Below, in pieces: positions 52,324 through 61,817 of a DNA stretch of 64,000 nt. Below the pieces are notes generated by a model. That model ran no database searches. It saw only the letters and a program-made list of their open reading frames with translations, and was not told the origin of the DNA. The position numbers and the translations under genes are program-made. Each line of letters opens with the position of its first letter. Positions within the stretch are counted from its first letter, which is position 1. The stretch lies in NCBI RefSeq assembly GCF_017357825.1, contig NZ_CP046072.1, forward strand, positions 2,046,001 through 2,110,000, written 5' to 3'. The DNA comes from Sulfurimonas aquatica (GTDB lineage: Bacteria; Campylobacterota; Campylobacteria; Campylobacterales; Sulfurimonadaceae).

Positions 52324-54372
52324 TTAGAAAAAACCTTTTAAAAGCTTTTGTGCCTCTTTTTCAAGACCTGTTGTTCCTTTTTTCTCAAGAAATTTTTTCG
52401 CTTCACTCTCTATCGCCTTAGTTGCTTCTTTTTTTATCAACTCATTTGCATCCACATTTACCTTTGGAGATGATACATCGCCTGAGAGATATACTATAAA
52501 AGGATTTCCATTTGCGTTTATATCTATTTTAGAATCTATTATTTTACTTACAGAGTTTAGTTTTGTGTTTTGACTGACAATAGATGAACGATTGGACTTT
52601 AAATTGAGTGATGCTAGAATTTTCTCTTTATTTATATTTGCTTTTATGTCACCTTTAAAATTCTCTTTATACATATCAGTGTGAGCATACTCTTTAGCAA
52701 GATCAAGTACTTCATTTTTCGTGAACTTTCCATTTTTAACAACTCCTACAAACTCTCCCTTTGACTCTGCAAGATTATAATTTAGGTCACCATTTATAGA
52801 TGACTGAAATACTTTCGGGTAGATTAACATATCTAATATATCAATAGTTTGCATACTATATATCTTCGCCTTAAAGTCATCATTATGAAGATTTGCACTC
52901 AGTTTACCCCCTGCAACATCAGAGTTCATACTAAAGTCTAAATCTTTTGCTTTTTTAAACTCTCCATTTGCACTTATATTGCCTTTTAATTCTCTCTGCG
53001 TTATAAAAAAGAGCTTATTTAAATCATGTACATTCACTAGGTAGTCACTTTGTATGGAGTTATCCTTTAAATCTACAAGAGCGTTTTCAACATCCAAGTC
53101 TGCAAGATTTGAGTTAAAGTCAACTTTTGTATTGACTCTTTTTTTATTAAGAAGCGTTGTGGTAGTTGCGTTATATGTGGTTACTGGCATAGCAGACTCA
53201 AACTCATAAGCTTTACTTAGATATTTACTATCTAGGACACCCTTATATATTTTACTGTTTATAACGCCAGCTAGGTTATCAACATTTGCATCTTTTATGT
53301 CAACACTTAGATCAAACAAACCATCTGTATAGTGTGGTTGGTTTAGCATGTAAAGAGCAGTTTGAAGTTTCAGTCCTTTTACATTTGCTTTTACACTCTT
53401 AGGAGCAAAGTCTGAAAGTATCGCTTGAAATTGTGTGGCAGAAGAGGCTAAGTCTGTTTTTCCATTTACAACTAGCTTCTCTTTAACTCCTTTTATATCT
53501 CCATCTAACTTCAGTGCACCTCTAATATCAGCACCTGTGATTGGTTTAAGAAGTGCTAACTCTTTTATGTCTAATCCATATATCACATCCAAAGAGAGAG
53601 GCTCTGGGATTAAGTTACCACTTGAAGTGATTTTTGCTAAACTTGATTTGAGAAGATATGTATAGTCAATCTCATCACCGAGTAAAGTAGCATCAAGATT
53701 CATAGAAAATAGACTCTTTTTAGGAATGCTAACATTAAAATCTTTCTTAAAAACATCGCTATTGAGCTCTCCATTTTTTGTAATAAGCAGAATATTTCCA
53801 TCTAGTTCATGTGGTGTAATATTTTTAAAATTCAAATCAAGACTGACATCTGCTCTTGCATAAGCTTTTTGGTTGAGCATAAACAGAAGAGCTTTAAGAT
53901 CTAAATTTGCTACTTTAGTAATTATGGAAGTAGGATGAAAATCAGTAAGTTCAATGTTGTAAGTAGTTGCACTAGATGCAACATCGCTCTCTCCACTAAC
54001 TTTTATAAGTTTCATATCCCCAATAACAGTTCCGCTTGTATGAAATGAGCTTTGTAGCTGAGTTTTTGTTAATGGCTTTAATGTTTTAAGCTCCTCTAAA
54101 TTCACACTATATACTACATCAACTGATTGTGAAAAAATTGAGTAGTTCCCTTTTAGAGAAATTTTATTATTTTCATTTAATTCTAAAAGTATCTCAAAAT
54201 CACTGAGACTTAATGAAAAAATATCTAATTTACTCTCTAGTTGGGTCTCCTTACTTATTTGATTCTCTATCATTGGTTTTATGAGTTTATTTCCAAATGA
54301 TGTAAAAACAACAATATAAATTCCAACAACTAATAATGCTAATATTCCTACTAACCAAGCTAAATACTTCAT
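52324..54372 (-). CDS. AsmA/DUF748-type large envelope protein
   Basis: A 682-residue protein anchored by an N-terminal helix (about 5-25), the remainder periplasmic and beta-rich. The body contains at least two internal repeats, seen as LKTLKPLTKTQLQSSFHTSG / LALLKPITGADIRGALKLDG and VASSATTYNIELTDFHP / LASSATQFQAILSDFAP. A Lys/Glu-rich helix closes it. This layout fits the AsmA/TamB/DUF748 group of bridge-like envelope proteins that move or organise lipids; the assignment to a group member is uncertain. It diverges from grpE. Confidence 0.7.
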   Translation of the reverse strand: MKYLAWLVGILALLVVGIYIVVFTSFGNKLIKPMIENQISKETQLESKLDIFSLSLSDFEILLELNENNKISLKGNYSIFSQSVDVVYSVNLEELKTLKPLTKTQLQSSFHTSGTVIGDMKLIKVSGESDVASSATTYNIELTDFHPTSIITKVANLDLKALLFMLNQKAYARADVSLDLNFKNITPHELDGNILLITKNGELNSDVFKKDFNVSIPKKSLFSMNLDATLLGDEIDYTYLLKSSLAKITSSGNLIPEPLSLDVIYGLDIKELALLKPITGADIRGALKLDGDIKGVKEKLVVNGKTDLASSATQFQAILSDFAPKSVKANVKGLKLQTALYMLNQPHYTDGLFDLSVDIKDANVDNLAGVINSKIYKGVLDSKYLSKAYEFESAMPVTTYNATTTTLLNKKRVNTKVDFNSNLADLDVENALVDLKDNSIQSDYLVNVHDLNKLFFITQRELKGNISANGEFKKAKDLDFSMNSDVAGGKLSANLHNDDFKAKIYSMQTIDILDMLIYPKVFQSSINGDLNYNLAESKGEFVGVVKNGKFTKNEVLDLAKEYAHTDMYKENFKGDIKANINKEKILASLNLKSNRSSIVSQNTKLNSVSKIIDSKIDINANGNPFIVYLSGDVSSPKVNVDANELIKKEATKAIESEAKKFLEKKGTTGLEKEAQKLLKGFF

Positions 54373-54458
54373 TTTTTCTCCATAATTTTAATTTATTTAT
54401 AATACAAAAATAATCTTTAAACGCCATATATCAAGTGTTTTATTTCACTTATTTCATA

Positions 54459-54479
54459 CTTGATACAACTAGACTCAAC
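54459..54479 (+). promoter_or_regulatory. Predicted HspR (HAIR) operator upstream of grpE
   Basis: CTTGATA-CAACTAG-ACTCAAC: both half-sites match the HAIR consensus (CTTGAGT-N7-ACTCAAG) at 5 and 6 of 7 positions with the exact 7-base spacer, and the right half is identical to that of the cbpA-hspR operator. It lies 29 bases before the -35 box, an upstream position also described for HspR targets in relatives. Confidence 0.65.
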
Positions 54480-54508
54480 TTTATTATGTAAATAAACTAA
54501 AGAATTAC

Positions 54509-54537
54509 TTGACATTGTTACACTCAATCTGTATAAT
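54509..54537 (+). promoter_or_regulatory. Consensus sigma-70 promoter of grpE-dnaK
   Basis: TTGACA (54509-54514) and TATAAT (54532-54537) separated by exactly 17 bases: a perfect match to the vegetative consensus, fitting strong, repressible heat-shock expression. Confidence 0.8.
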
Positions 54538-54574
54538 ACTGATAACTTTTAAAAAAAGGAGTCATTTAACAATT

Positions 54575-55138
54575 ATGTCTAACGAAGAAATTAAAGAAGA
54601 AAATCTTCAAAATGAAGATGAAATAACACAAAATGAAGATGTAGTTCTTGATGAAGCAGAGGCAGAAGCTGAAGCAGTTGAGAATGAATTTGATCTTTTA
54701 CAGGCTGAGATGGCTGAGTTAAAAGACAAATATGCTCGTGTTCATGCTGATTTTGATAATATCAAAAAAAGACTTGAACGCGAAAAATACACTGCTGTTG
54801 AATACTCAAACGAGAAATTTGCAAAAGATATGATTCCAGTTTTGGATTCACTAGATGGAGCAATGAAATCAGCAGCAGGTGATGCAGATAAGGCAGAATT
54901 ATTTGATAAGTTAAAAGAGGGAATTGAGCTTACACACAAGCAGTTCATAACTTCTTTAGAAAAACATGGCGTTACTGTGGTAGCACATGATGAACCATTT
55001 GATCCAAATATTCACAATGCTGTTCAAGCAGTAGATAGTGAAGAAGTAGAATCAGGTCAGATAGTTCAAACTTTTCAAACAGGTTATAAATATAAAGAGA
55101 GACCACTGCGCGAAGCAATGGTTATCGTTGCTAACTAA
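54575..55138 (+). CDS. grpE: Nucleotide exchange factor GrpE
   Basis: A 187-residue partner of DnaK. A long acidic N-terminal tail (Glu/Asp-rich, about 1-50), the coiled coil (LLQAEMAELKDKYARVHADFDNIKKRLEREK) and the beta-wing domain ending in GYKYKERPLREAMVIVAN are typical. I chose the ATG at 54575 (AAAGGAGT upstream) over an in-frame start at 54509 that would begin in the -35 box. The usual hrcA gene is not upstream, so control probably falls to HspR (operator at 54459). Confidence 0.93.
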   Translation: MSNEEIKEENLQNEDEITQNEDVVLDEAEAEAEAVENEFDLLQAEMAELKDKYARVHADFDNIKKRLEREKYTAVEYSNEKFAKDMIPVLDSLDGAMKSAAGDADKAELFDKLKEGIELTHKQFITSLEKHGVTVVAHDEPFDPNIHNAVQAVDSEEVESGQIVQTFQTGYKYKERPLREAMVIVAN

Positions 55139-55150
55139 GAGATAGTTAGC

Positions 55151-55166
55151 TGCTACTTAAGTAGCA
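55151..55166 (+). other. Perfect palindrome between grpE and dnaK
   Basis: TGCTACTTAAGTAGCA reads the same on both strands and can fold as a 7-8 bp stem. It lies 13 bases after grpE and 79 before dnaK. It could slow transcription, act as a processing site or bind a dimeric regulator. The TAATATAATTA that follows near 55185-55195 might be a second -10 for dnaK. Confidence 0.4.
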
Positions 55167-55244
55167 CAACAAAATTGTAAAACATAATATAATTACGATG
55201 TTATACAAATAATACAATATATAATAAAATTTAAGGAAAATAAA

Positions 55245-57131
55245 ATGAGTAAAGTAATAGGAATAGATTTAGGAACAACAAATTCATGTGTAGCAGTATA
55301 TGAAGGTGGAGAAGCGAAAGTTATCCCAAATGCAGAAGGTAAAAACACAACTCCATCAGTTGTAGCGTTTACAGATAAAGGTGATGTTCTAGTTGGTGAT
55401 CCAGCTAAACGTCAAGCAATCACAAATCCTGAAAAAACAATCTCTTCTATTAAGAGAATTATGGGTCTTATGATGGATGAAGAGAATGCAAAACAAGCTC
55501 ACGATAAAGTAACTTACAACATCGTAAACAAAGATGGTGCTGCTTGTGTTGATGTAGCTGGTAAAATTTACACTCCACAAGAGATATCTGCAAAGATTCT
55601 TACAAAACTAAAAGAAGATGCTGAAGCTTACATCGGTTCTAAAGTAACTGATGCAGTTATTACAGTTCCAGCATACTTCAATGATGCACAACGTAAAGCA
55701 ACTAAAGATGCAGGTACAATCGCTGGTCTTAATGTTCTTCGTATTATCAATGAGCCAACTGCTTCTGCACTTGCTTATGGTTTAGAAAGTAAAGCTGAAG
55801 AAAACGTACTTGTTTATGACCTTGGTGGTGGAACATTTGATGTTACAGTGCTAGAGATTTCTGATGGTACTTTTGAAGTTCTCTCAACTGATGGTAATGC
55901 GTTCTTAGGTGGTGATGACTTTGATAACAAAATCGTTGACTTCTTAAACGCAGAGTTTAAAAACTCTCATGGTATTGAACTTAAAAATGACAAAATGGCA
56001 CTACAGCGTTTAAAAGATTCTGCTGAAACAGCTAAAAAAGAGCTTTCAAGTTCAACTGAAACTGAGATTAACTTACCGTTTATCACTATGACAGAAGCTG
56101 GGCCACAACACCTTGTTGTAAAACTTACTCGTGCTAAATTTGAAGGTATGATTGCTGATCTGATAAAAGAGACTATCGACCACATTAAAGTTGCTATGAA
56201 AGAGTCTGACTTAGACAACAATGAAATCAAAGAGATTATCATGGTTGGTGGTTCTACTCGTGTTCCTGCTGCTCAAGAAGCTGTATCTAAGTACTTCGAT
56301 GGAAAAGCACTTAACAAAAGTGTAAACCCTGATGAAGTTGTTGCTCTTGGTGCTGCTATTCAAGGTGGTGTTTTACGTGGTGATGTTAAAGATGTACTTC
56401 TTCTAGATGTTACACCTCTTTCACTAGGTATTGAGACTCTTGGTGGTGTTATGACTAAGATTATCGAAAAAGGAACTACAATTCCTGTTAAGAAATCTCA
56501 AGTTTTTTCAACAGCAGAAGACAACCAACCAGCTGTTTCTATCTCAGTAGGTCAAGGTGAAAGAGAATTTGCTAAAGATAACAAGTCACTTGGTCTTTTT
56601 GAGCTTGGAGATATTCCAGCAGCACCACGCGGTGTACCTCAAATCGAAGTTACATTTGACATCGATGCAAATGGTATATTAACAGTTTCTTCAACTGATA
56701 AAGGTACAGGTAAATCTCAGTCAATCACAATCTCTGGATCATCTGGACTAAGTGAAGAAGAGATTAACAAAATGGTTCAAGATGCAGAAGAAAACAAAGC
56801 TGCAGATACTGAAAGAAAAGAGTTAGTTGATCTTAAGAACCAAGCTGATGCACTAATCGTTCAAACTGAAAAATCAGTAGAAGAGATGGGTGATAAACTA
56901 GAAGCGGAAGAAAAAGCTAAAATCGAAGCTGCAGTTGTAGACTTAAAAGATACATTAAAAGATGAGTCTGCTACTAAAGAGCAAATCGAAGAGAAGGTAA
57001 AAACTCTAACAGAAGCTGCACATAAAATGGCAGAAGAGATGTACAAGAAAGAGCAAGACCCAGCTGCAGCAGAAGCTGATGCTAAGAAAAAGAAAGATGA
57101 CGAAGATGTTATCGATGCTGAGATAGAGTAA
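55245..57131 (+). CDS. dnaK: Chaperone DnaK (Hsp70)
   Basis: A 628-residue ATP-driven chaperone. It starts [20 protein letters not shown]; ATPase motifs [33 protein letters not shown] and [12 protein letters not shown] are all present. The substrate-binding domain contains [18 protein letters not shown], and the helical lid ends in a Lys/Asp-rich tail closing DVIDAEIE. Full length. Preceded by AAGGAAAAT; forms the grpE-dnaK operon under the predicted HspR site. Confidence 0.98.
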   Translation: MSKVIGIDLGTTNSCVAVYEGGEAKVIPNAEGKNTTPSVVAFTDKGDVLVGDPAKRQAITNPEKTISSIKRIMGLMMDEENAKQAHDKVTYNIVNKDGAACVDVAGKIYTPQEISAKILTKLKEDAEAYIGSKVTDAVITVPAYFNDAQRKATKDAGTIAGLNVLRIINEPTASALAYGLESKAEENVLVYDLGGGTFDVTVLEISDGTFEVLSTDGNAFLGGDDFDNKIVDFLNAEFKNSHGIELKNDKMALQRLKDSAETAKKELSSSTETEINLPFITMTEAGPQHLVVKLTRAKFEGMIADLIKETIDHIKVAMKESDLDNNEIKEIIMVGGSTRVPAAQEAVSKYFDGKALNKSVNPDEVVALGAAIQGGVLRGDVKDVLLLDVTPLSLGIETLGGVMTKIIEKGTTIPVKKSQVFSTAEDNQPAVSISVGQGEREFAKDNKSLGLFELGDIPAAPRGVPQIEVTFDIDANGILTVSSTDKGTGKSQSITISGSSGLSEEEINKMVQDAEENKAADTERKELVDLKNQADALIVQTEKSVEEMGDKLEAEEKAKIEAAVVDLKDTLKDESATKEQIEEKVKTLTEAAHKMAEEMYKKEQDPAAAEADAKKKKDDEDVIDAEIE

Positions 57132-57141
57132 TACTCTATCT
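57121..57141 (+). terminator. Stem-loop over the dnaK stop codon
   Basis: AGATAGAG at 57121-57128 and CTCTATCT at 57134-57141 pair perfectly, with TAATA as loop; the TAA stop begins in the loop. A weak T-rich stretch follows. Likely end of the grpE-dnaK transcript. Confidence 0.55.
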
Positions 57142-57219
57142 TAGTACCGCAAAACTTTTCTAAAAACCTCCCAAACACCTCAAAATTTTATCCATTTATT
57201 ATCGTATTAGTGTTAAGCT

Positions 57220-57723
57220 ATGCTTATGATACAAAAAATAAAACACTATGCAAAAGAGATAATATATTTCACTATTTTCATTACTATTTTTGCGAATATA
57301 ATAAGTCTATACAAAAGTCAAAGCCTTAACTCTAGTCCACTAGAGATAAAAGAGTTTACACTACTTGACTCTTCTAAATATACTCCTCCAACTTCAAAGC
57401 CGATTCTCATTCATTTTTGGGCGACTTGGTGTCCAACATGTAAACTTGAAGCTTCAAATATTCAAACACTCTCAGAGCACTTTGAAGTTTTAACCGTAGC
57501 AGTAAATTCTGGTGAATCTTACGATATAAAACAATACATGGATGAGAATGAGTATAATTACAAAGTTGTCAATGACTCCACTACTATCCTCTCATCAAGT
57601 TTTAATATAGTCGGTCTTCCCACTACATTTATATATGATAAAGAGAAAAATTTACTCTTTAGTGAAGTTGGATATAGTTCAACACTTAGTCTCTATCTTA
57701 AAATGTTGTGGGCTGGAAAATAA
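57220..57723 (+). CDS. TlpA-like membrane-anchored thioredoxin
   Basis: A 167-residue protein with an N-terminal membrane anchor (about 15-32) and a periplasmic thioredoxin fold. The active site is in HFWATWCPTCKLE (CPTC) and the cis-Pro is in VGLPTTF. Such proteins reduce disulfides of periplasmic or cytochrome-maturation substrates. It ends at the base before the BatA-like gene, so it may keep thiols of that system or be co-expressed by chance. An in-frame Met two codons later is an alternative start. Confidence 0.85.
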   Translation: MLMIQKIKHYAKEIIYFTIFITIFANIISLYKSQSLNSSPLEIKEFTLLDSSKYTPPTSKPILIHFWATWCPTCKLEASNIQTLSEHFEVLTVAVNSGESYDIKQYMDENEYNYKVVNDSTTILSSSFNIVGLPTTFIYDKEKNLLFSEVGYSSTLSLYLKMLWAGK

Positions 57724-58635
57724 TTGAATCATTTCGAGTTTGAGTATCCATATCTATTTTTGGCACTATTACTTATTATATGTATATATAAGTGCCCAAA
57801 AAGTATTCAAGAGATTATATTTCCCCATACTCATCTCTTTTCTACTAAGACATCTATCTTACAACTTGAAAAACTACTCTACTCAGCCATAGTCGCATTG
57901 ATAGTAACTGCCCTAGCCTCTCCAATTAGTTACGATCAAAAATCATCCAACAAACGTAAAGGACGAGACTTAGTTTTCGCACTTGATACAAGTGGCTCTA
58001 TGGCTGAGAGAGGCTTTGATAAAGAAGATAGAGATAAAAAGAAGTTTGATATTTTAAACTCTCTACTCAAAGAGTTTATTGCCAAACGCCATGATGACAA
58101 TGTTGGCGTTAGCATATTTGGGAGTTATGCTTACTCTGCTGTGCCTCTCACTTATGATATGAGTAGTTTAGAATTTTTGCTAGACTTCTTTGAAGTAGGA
58201 ATAGCTGGAGACAGCACTGCTATAGGTGAAGGAATAGCTGCTGCTACAAGAGTTATAGAAGCGGGTGAAGCAAAAAAGAAAGTTATCATACTTGTGACTG
58301 ATGGCTATCAAAACAGTGGAGCTATCTCTATAAAAGCAGCGACCAAAAAAGCTAAAGAGCTCGATATAAAAATATATGCTATTGGTATAGGTAAAAAAAG
58401 TGATTATGATTTTAAACTACTCTCTTTAATCTCTAGTGAGACAAATGCTAAAGCATTTCAGGCTACAAGTGCTGAGATCTTAAAGGATGTATACATAGAG
58501 CTTGATTCTCTTGAGCCAAGTTCTATCCGTTCTGAGCACTATTTAAATAAACATGTTTTATATATGTTTCCACTAACGCTTGCCCTACTTTTAATGCTTT
58601 TTATTTTACTTCGTTTTAGAGGTCGCAGTATATGA
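57724..58635 (+). CDS. BatA-like VWA-domain protein
   Basis: A 303-residue protein with membrane segments at about 7-20 and 45-65, a von Willebrand A domain (about 78-265) and a C-terminal helix (about 277-298). The metal-ion site is complete: DTSGSM, Thr in the DSTAIGEG loop and VTDGYQNSG. Bat proteins (from Bacteroides aerotolerance) recur next to MoxR ATPases and aid stress tolerance or enzyme maturation; no moxR gene is in view. TTG start directly after the TlpA-like gene; it overlaps the next gene by four bases. Confidence 0.85.
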   Translation: MNHFEFEYPYLFLALLLIICIYKCPKSIQEIIFPHTHLFSTKTSILQLEKLLYSAIVALIVTALASPISYDQKSSNKRKGRDLVFALDTSGSMAERGFDKEDRDKKKFDILNSLLKEFIAKRHDDNVGVSIFGSYAYSAVPLTYDMSSLEFLLDFFEVGIAGDSTAIGEGIAAATRVIEAGEAKKKVIILVTDGYQNSGAISIKAATKKAKELDIKIYAIGIGKKSDYDFKLLSLISSETNAKAFQATSAEILKDVYIELDSLEPSSIRSEHYLNKHVLYMFPLTLALLLMLFILLRFRGRSI

Positions 58636-60221
58636 GTTTTTTATATCCTTGGCTTTTTATAACACTGCTACCACTATATCTTTTCTACAAGAGTCTCTCA
58701 AAAAGTGAAGAAAAATCTAAAAATAGAGAGGTTGCACTTCTCTTTATTAGTTGTTCTTTTATTATCCTCTCTCTGAGTAGACCTATACTTATAGACTCAA
58801 AAAGTAGTGAGAAGATAGACTCTCAAGAGTTTATTGTTGCCATAGACGCATCATACTCAATGCAGGCAGATGATTTGAAACCAACAAGATATGAAGTAGC
58901 AAAACTAGAGCTAAAAAAGATACTTACTAAGCTTCCTAAAAACAGATTTGCTATGTTCGCATTTACGTCAAACGCCATACTTATATCTCCACCAACTACA
59001 GATACTCAGATAAGCCTTAGCGCACTTGAATCACTCAAGCCGGAGTATATTTTAACAAAGGGAACATCGCTAATAGAGCTTCTTAGAAGCGTCTCTAAAG
59101 TATCAATAGAAGAGAAGAGTCTTATCATCTTTAGCGATGGTGGAGAAGAACACGATTTAAATACACTTGTTAATATTGCTAAGAAAAATAAAATCATTCC
59201 CTATATCGTTGCAACTGGTTCTGCTAATGGAGCAATACTTTCAAAAGAGTCCAAAAACTTAAAAGATGAAAATGATAATCTTGTCATTTCAAGAATAAAC
59301 CCAATACTTGAGGAGTTTGCAAATTTATCAGGAGGAAAATATTATACTTTAGACTCCAATAATAAATCAATAGCAGACTCTCTTATCTCAGATATCAATG
59401 CAAATAGTGATAAAAAAAGAGAGACTAAAGTAGATGTTTTAAGTCATATAGAACTCTTCTACTTTCCTCTTATGATTTCACTTATTGCATTTTTAATGGC
59501 AGTGACTAAAGTCCATCAATTATATGTTCTTATCCCACTTTTTTTACTCCCCAACCAAGCAGAATCATCTTTACTAGATTTTTATCATCTAAGAAACGCA
59601 AACTCTTTGTATCAACAAAAAGATTATCTTTCAAGTGCCAAAGAGTTTGAAAAGATAGAGCCAAGTGTTGAGTCTTATTATAATAAAGCAGTAAGCTACT
59701 ATAAAGCGGGCCACTACAGAACGGCCATTGAGATACTCTCTAAAATAAGAACAACGGACAAAAGCATAAAGCAAAAAACGCTCTACAGTATGGGTAACTG
59801 TGCCGTAAAAATGGGGCATTACAAACGAGCAAAGATTTACTATGCCAAAGCTCTAAACATCTCTAAAGATGAAGATGCTCTTTATAATCTAAAACTTCTC
59901 TATACTCTCAACCCTAAAGAGAAGACTGATGTTACCGACATGCTAAGAACTCAACAAAAAGATGAACAGACGCAAGCAAGCAAACAAGATAATAATGATA
60001 AAGACAAAGAGAAAGAGAAGGCTTCAAAGAACTCATCGAGTAGGTCAAGTCATAAAGCTTTAGAGAGTAAAAGTGGCTCTTCAAATCCAAAGAAAAAAAG
60101 CTCTAATGATGAGAAGAAAAAAACAAAAGATAGTGCTACAAGCAGTACTAAATATAAGATGGGTTATAAAGCATATGAACTCATAAATAAAGGATATACA
60201 AATGAACAACACCCTTGGTAG
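58632..60221 (+). CDS. BatB/BatC-like protein: VWA domain fused to TPR repeats
   Basis: A 529-residue protein. Membrane segments at about 5-20 and 36-52, a VWA domain (about 65-260) with DASYSMQ, LTKGTSL and FSDGGEEHD, a further helix pair (270-315), then a TPR region (about 325-425: ANSLYQQKDYLSSAKEFEKI and two more units) and a Lys/Ser/Asp-rich low-complexity tail. In other bacteria BatB (VWA) and BatC (TPR) are two proteins; here they are joined. It overlaps the BatA-like gene by four and the next gene by 20 bases, so all three form one translation unit. Confidence 0.85.
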   Translation: MSFLYPWLFITLLPLYLFYKSLSKSEEKSKNREVALLFISCSFIILSLSRPILIDSKSSEKIDSQEFIVAIDASYSMQADDLKPTRYEVAKLELKKILTKLPKNRFAMFAFTSNAILISPPTTDTQISLSALESLKPEYILTKGTSLIELLRSVSKVSIEEKSLIIFSDGGEEHDLNTLVNIAKKNKIIPYIVATGSANGAILSKESKNLKDENDNLVISRINPILEEFANLSGGKYYTLDSNNKSIADSLISDINANSDKKRETKVDVLSHIELFYFPLMISLIAFLMAVTKVHQLYVLIPLFLLPNQAESSLLDFYHLRNANSLYQQKDYLSSAKEFEKIEPSVESYYNKAVSYYKAGHYRTAIEILSKIRTTDKSIKQKTLYSMGNCAVKMGHYKRAKIYYAKALNISKDEDALYNLKLLYTLNPKEKTDVTDMLRTQQKDEQTQASKQDNNDKDKEKEKASKNSSSRSSHKALESKSGSSNPKKKSSNDEKKKTKDSATSSTKYKMGYKAYELINKGYTNEQHPW

Positions 60222-61344
60222 ATATATTATACTTTTTACACTCCTTTTTTTAACTTTAGATGCCAACAATAAGCTTGCAACATTTGATTTAATATCCAAT
60301 AAATACACTCCATATATAAAAGAAGCAGTAGAGATCAAACTTACAACACAGCAGGTTGATAGAGAGCTCAACATGTTCTATTTTTTAAAACCTAAAGAGT
60401 CTAGTGAGTACCATATAGTTCTTCTTAATAAAAAAGCTGAAGAGCCAGAGTACCATTATAAAAAAGCGGAGTATATATATTTACTTTTCCCCCTTAAAAG
60501 TGGAGAGATAAAAGTAGAGTTTGACTTTACTATAAAAGTAGCAAGCGATGAAGCAGTAGCTCAGGTTTTTCAAGGAAGCCGAGATAATGTTAAATGGATA
60601 GAGACTATAGATACAAAAGTAAACCTTACTCCAATTACACTCCATGTAAAAGAGTTAAAAAAAGAGGTAGACCTAGTAGGAGACTTCACAATCACTTCAG
60701 AGCTTAAAAACAGTTCTATTCACTCCTATGAGAGTGCAAATATAGTTTACACCCTAAACGGAGTTGGATACCATAACTTCTCTACCACTCCTATAAATAG
60801 CATAGAAAACGTAGAACTCTTCTCAGATATAACGAAACACTACGATAAGGCAACCTCGCAAGGATACGATATACATAGAGACTTCAACTATGCCCTAGTA
60901 TCTGCTAATAGTTTTATAGTGCCTAGTCAAAAAATCGAGTGCTACTCTCCTAAAAAAGATACCTACTATACTCTTTCAACACAGGAGTATAAAGTAGATG
61001 TTAAACAGATGGGTATAAGTACTCTTGTTGATGAAGTTGATCATCCTAAAAATAGTAATGACTATAGATATCTCCTAGATTATCTCATCTATATTTCTAT
61101 ATTTATTGCCGGCTTCATAAGTGCAAAACTAATTCCATCCAACTTTACCTATTATAACGATGAGTTTAAAGATATAAAGGATAGTAAGAATGCGAAAGAG
61201 TTACTCTACTTACTACTCCACAAGTACTATAAACAGGAGTTTAAAGATCAGTATGAGATATTAAATGATATTGTCTATAATAAGAAAAATAAGAGTGAGT
61301 ATAAAAAAGTTAAACAAGAAGTGTTGAAAAGGTTAAAGAAGTAA
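60202..61344 (+). CDS. BatD-like periplasmic protein
   Basis: A 380-residue protein with a signal peptide (cut near LDAN), a beta-rich periplasmic part (about 22-280), one membrane helix near 290-308 (LLDYLIYISIFIAGFISA) and a Lys-rich cytoplasmic tail. This is the BatD layout, and the position after BatA and BatB/C-like genes supports it; the sequence itself is diverged. It overlaps the previous gene by 20 bases. Confidence 0.65.
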   Translation: MNNTLGRYIILFTLLFLTLDANNKLATFDLISNKYTPYIKEAVEIKLTTQQVDRELNMFYFLKPKESSEYHIVLLNKKAEEPEYHYKKAEYIYLLFPLKSGEIKVEFDFTIKVASDEAVAQVFQGSRDNVKWIETIDTKVNLTPITLHVKELKKEVDLVGDFTITSELKNSSIHSYESANIVYTLNGVGYHNFSTTPINSIENVELFSDITKHYDKATSQGYDIHRDFNYALVSANSFIVPSQKIECYSPKKDTYYTLSTQEYKVDVKQMGISTLVDEVDHPKNSNDYRYLLDYLIYISIFIAGFISAKLIPSNFTYYNDEFKDIKDSKNAKELLYLLLHKYYKQEFKDQYEILNDIVYNKKNKSEYKKVKQEVLKRLKK

Positions 61345-61345
61345 A

Positions 61346-61370
61346 ACAGAGTCTATGTAAAAAACTCTGT
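61346..61370. terminator. Shared stem-loop between convergent genes
   Basis: ACAGAGT at 61346-61352 pairs with ACTCTGT at 61364-61370 across an A-rich 11-base loop, just past the stop of the BatD-like gene and inside the end of the minus-strand gene. A likely terminator for both. Confidence 0.5.
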
Positions 61371-61817
61371 ATATACTTTATCAAGATAGCGTTTAGCAGA
61401 ATCCGCTTTTTTGATTTTAACGTCAAATATCTCTTTAGATGATGGATACTTTTCAGAATATTCTCTGTACATATTACATTTAGCGTCAATGTTATTATTA
61501 AACTGACCTATAAGTAGTTGCATATCTTCAGGCGTAGCAACCCACTGCATAAACTTTTTAAACATTCTCTCTCTTACATCAAGAGCAAAAGATTCATCAA
61601 GCTCAGAAGCCATTGCTTTTAAATCCCATCTAGAGAAGTAGATACCACTTTTGTTTGGAGGCATTATTTCTGTATATATTGCAGCTAGATAATCAGGGTA
61701 ATCTTCTCTTCCCTCATCTTCACTAACACAAGAGTCATCAAGGCAGTTGTTTTGCATATTATTTTTTTGTAACTGCTCAAACTCACCTCTTAGTTCATTT
61801 AAATCTTTAATGTCCAT
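61353..61817 (-). CDS. Unknown protein coupled to a TorD-type chaperone
   Basis: A 154-residue, mostly helical, acidic protein without a signal peptide. A pair of Cys residues sits in NNCLDDSCVSEDEG (about residues 23-36). I do not recognise a family. The ATG overlaps the stop of the TorD-type gene by one base and both follow a molybdoenzyme gene, so a role in its maturation or electron transfer is likely from context alone. Confidence 0.6.
   Translation of the reverse strand: MDIKDLNELRGEFEQLQKNNMQNNCLDDSCVSEDEGREDYPDYLAAIYTEIMPPNKSGIYFSRWDLKAMASELDESFALDVRERMFKKFMQWVATPEDMQLLIGQFNNNIDAKCNMYREYSEKYPSSKEIFDVKIKKADSAKRYLDKVYTEFFT

Noticed and set aside
54509-54574. Upstream start for grpE
   Set aside because: It would start inside the -35 box of the consensus promoter.
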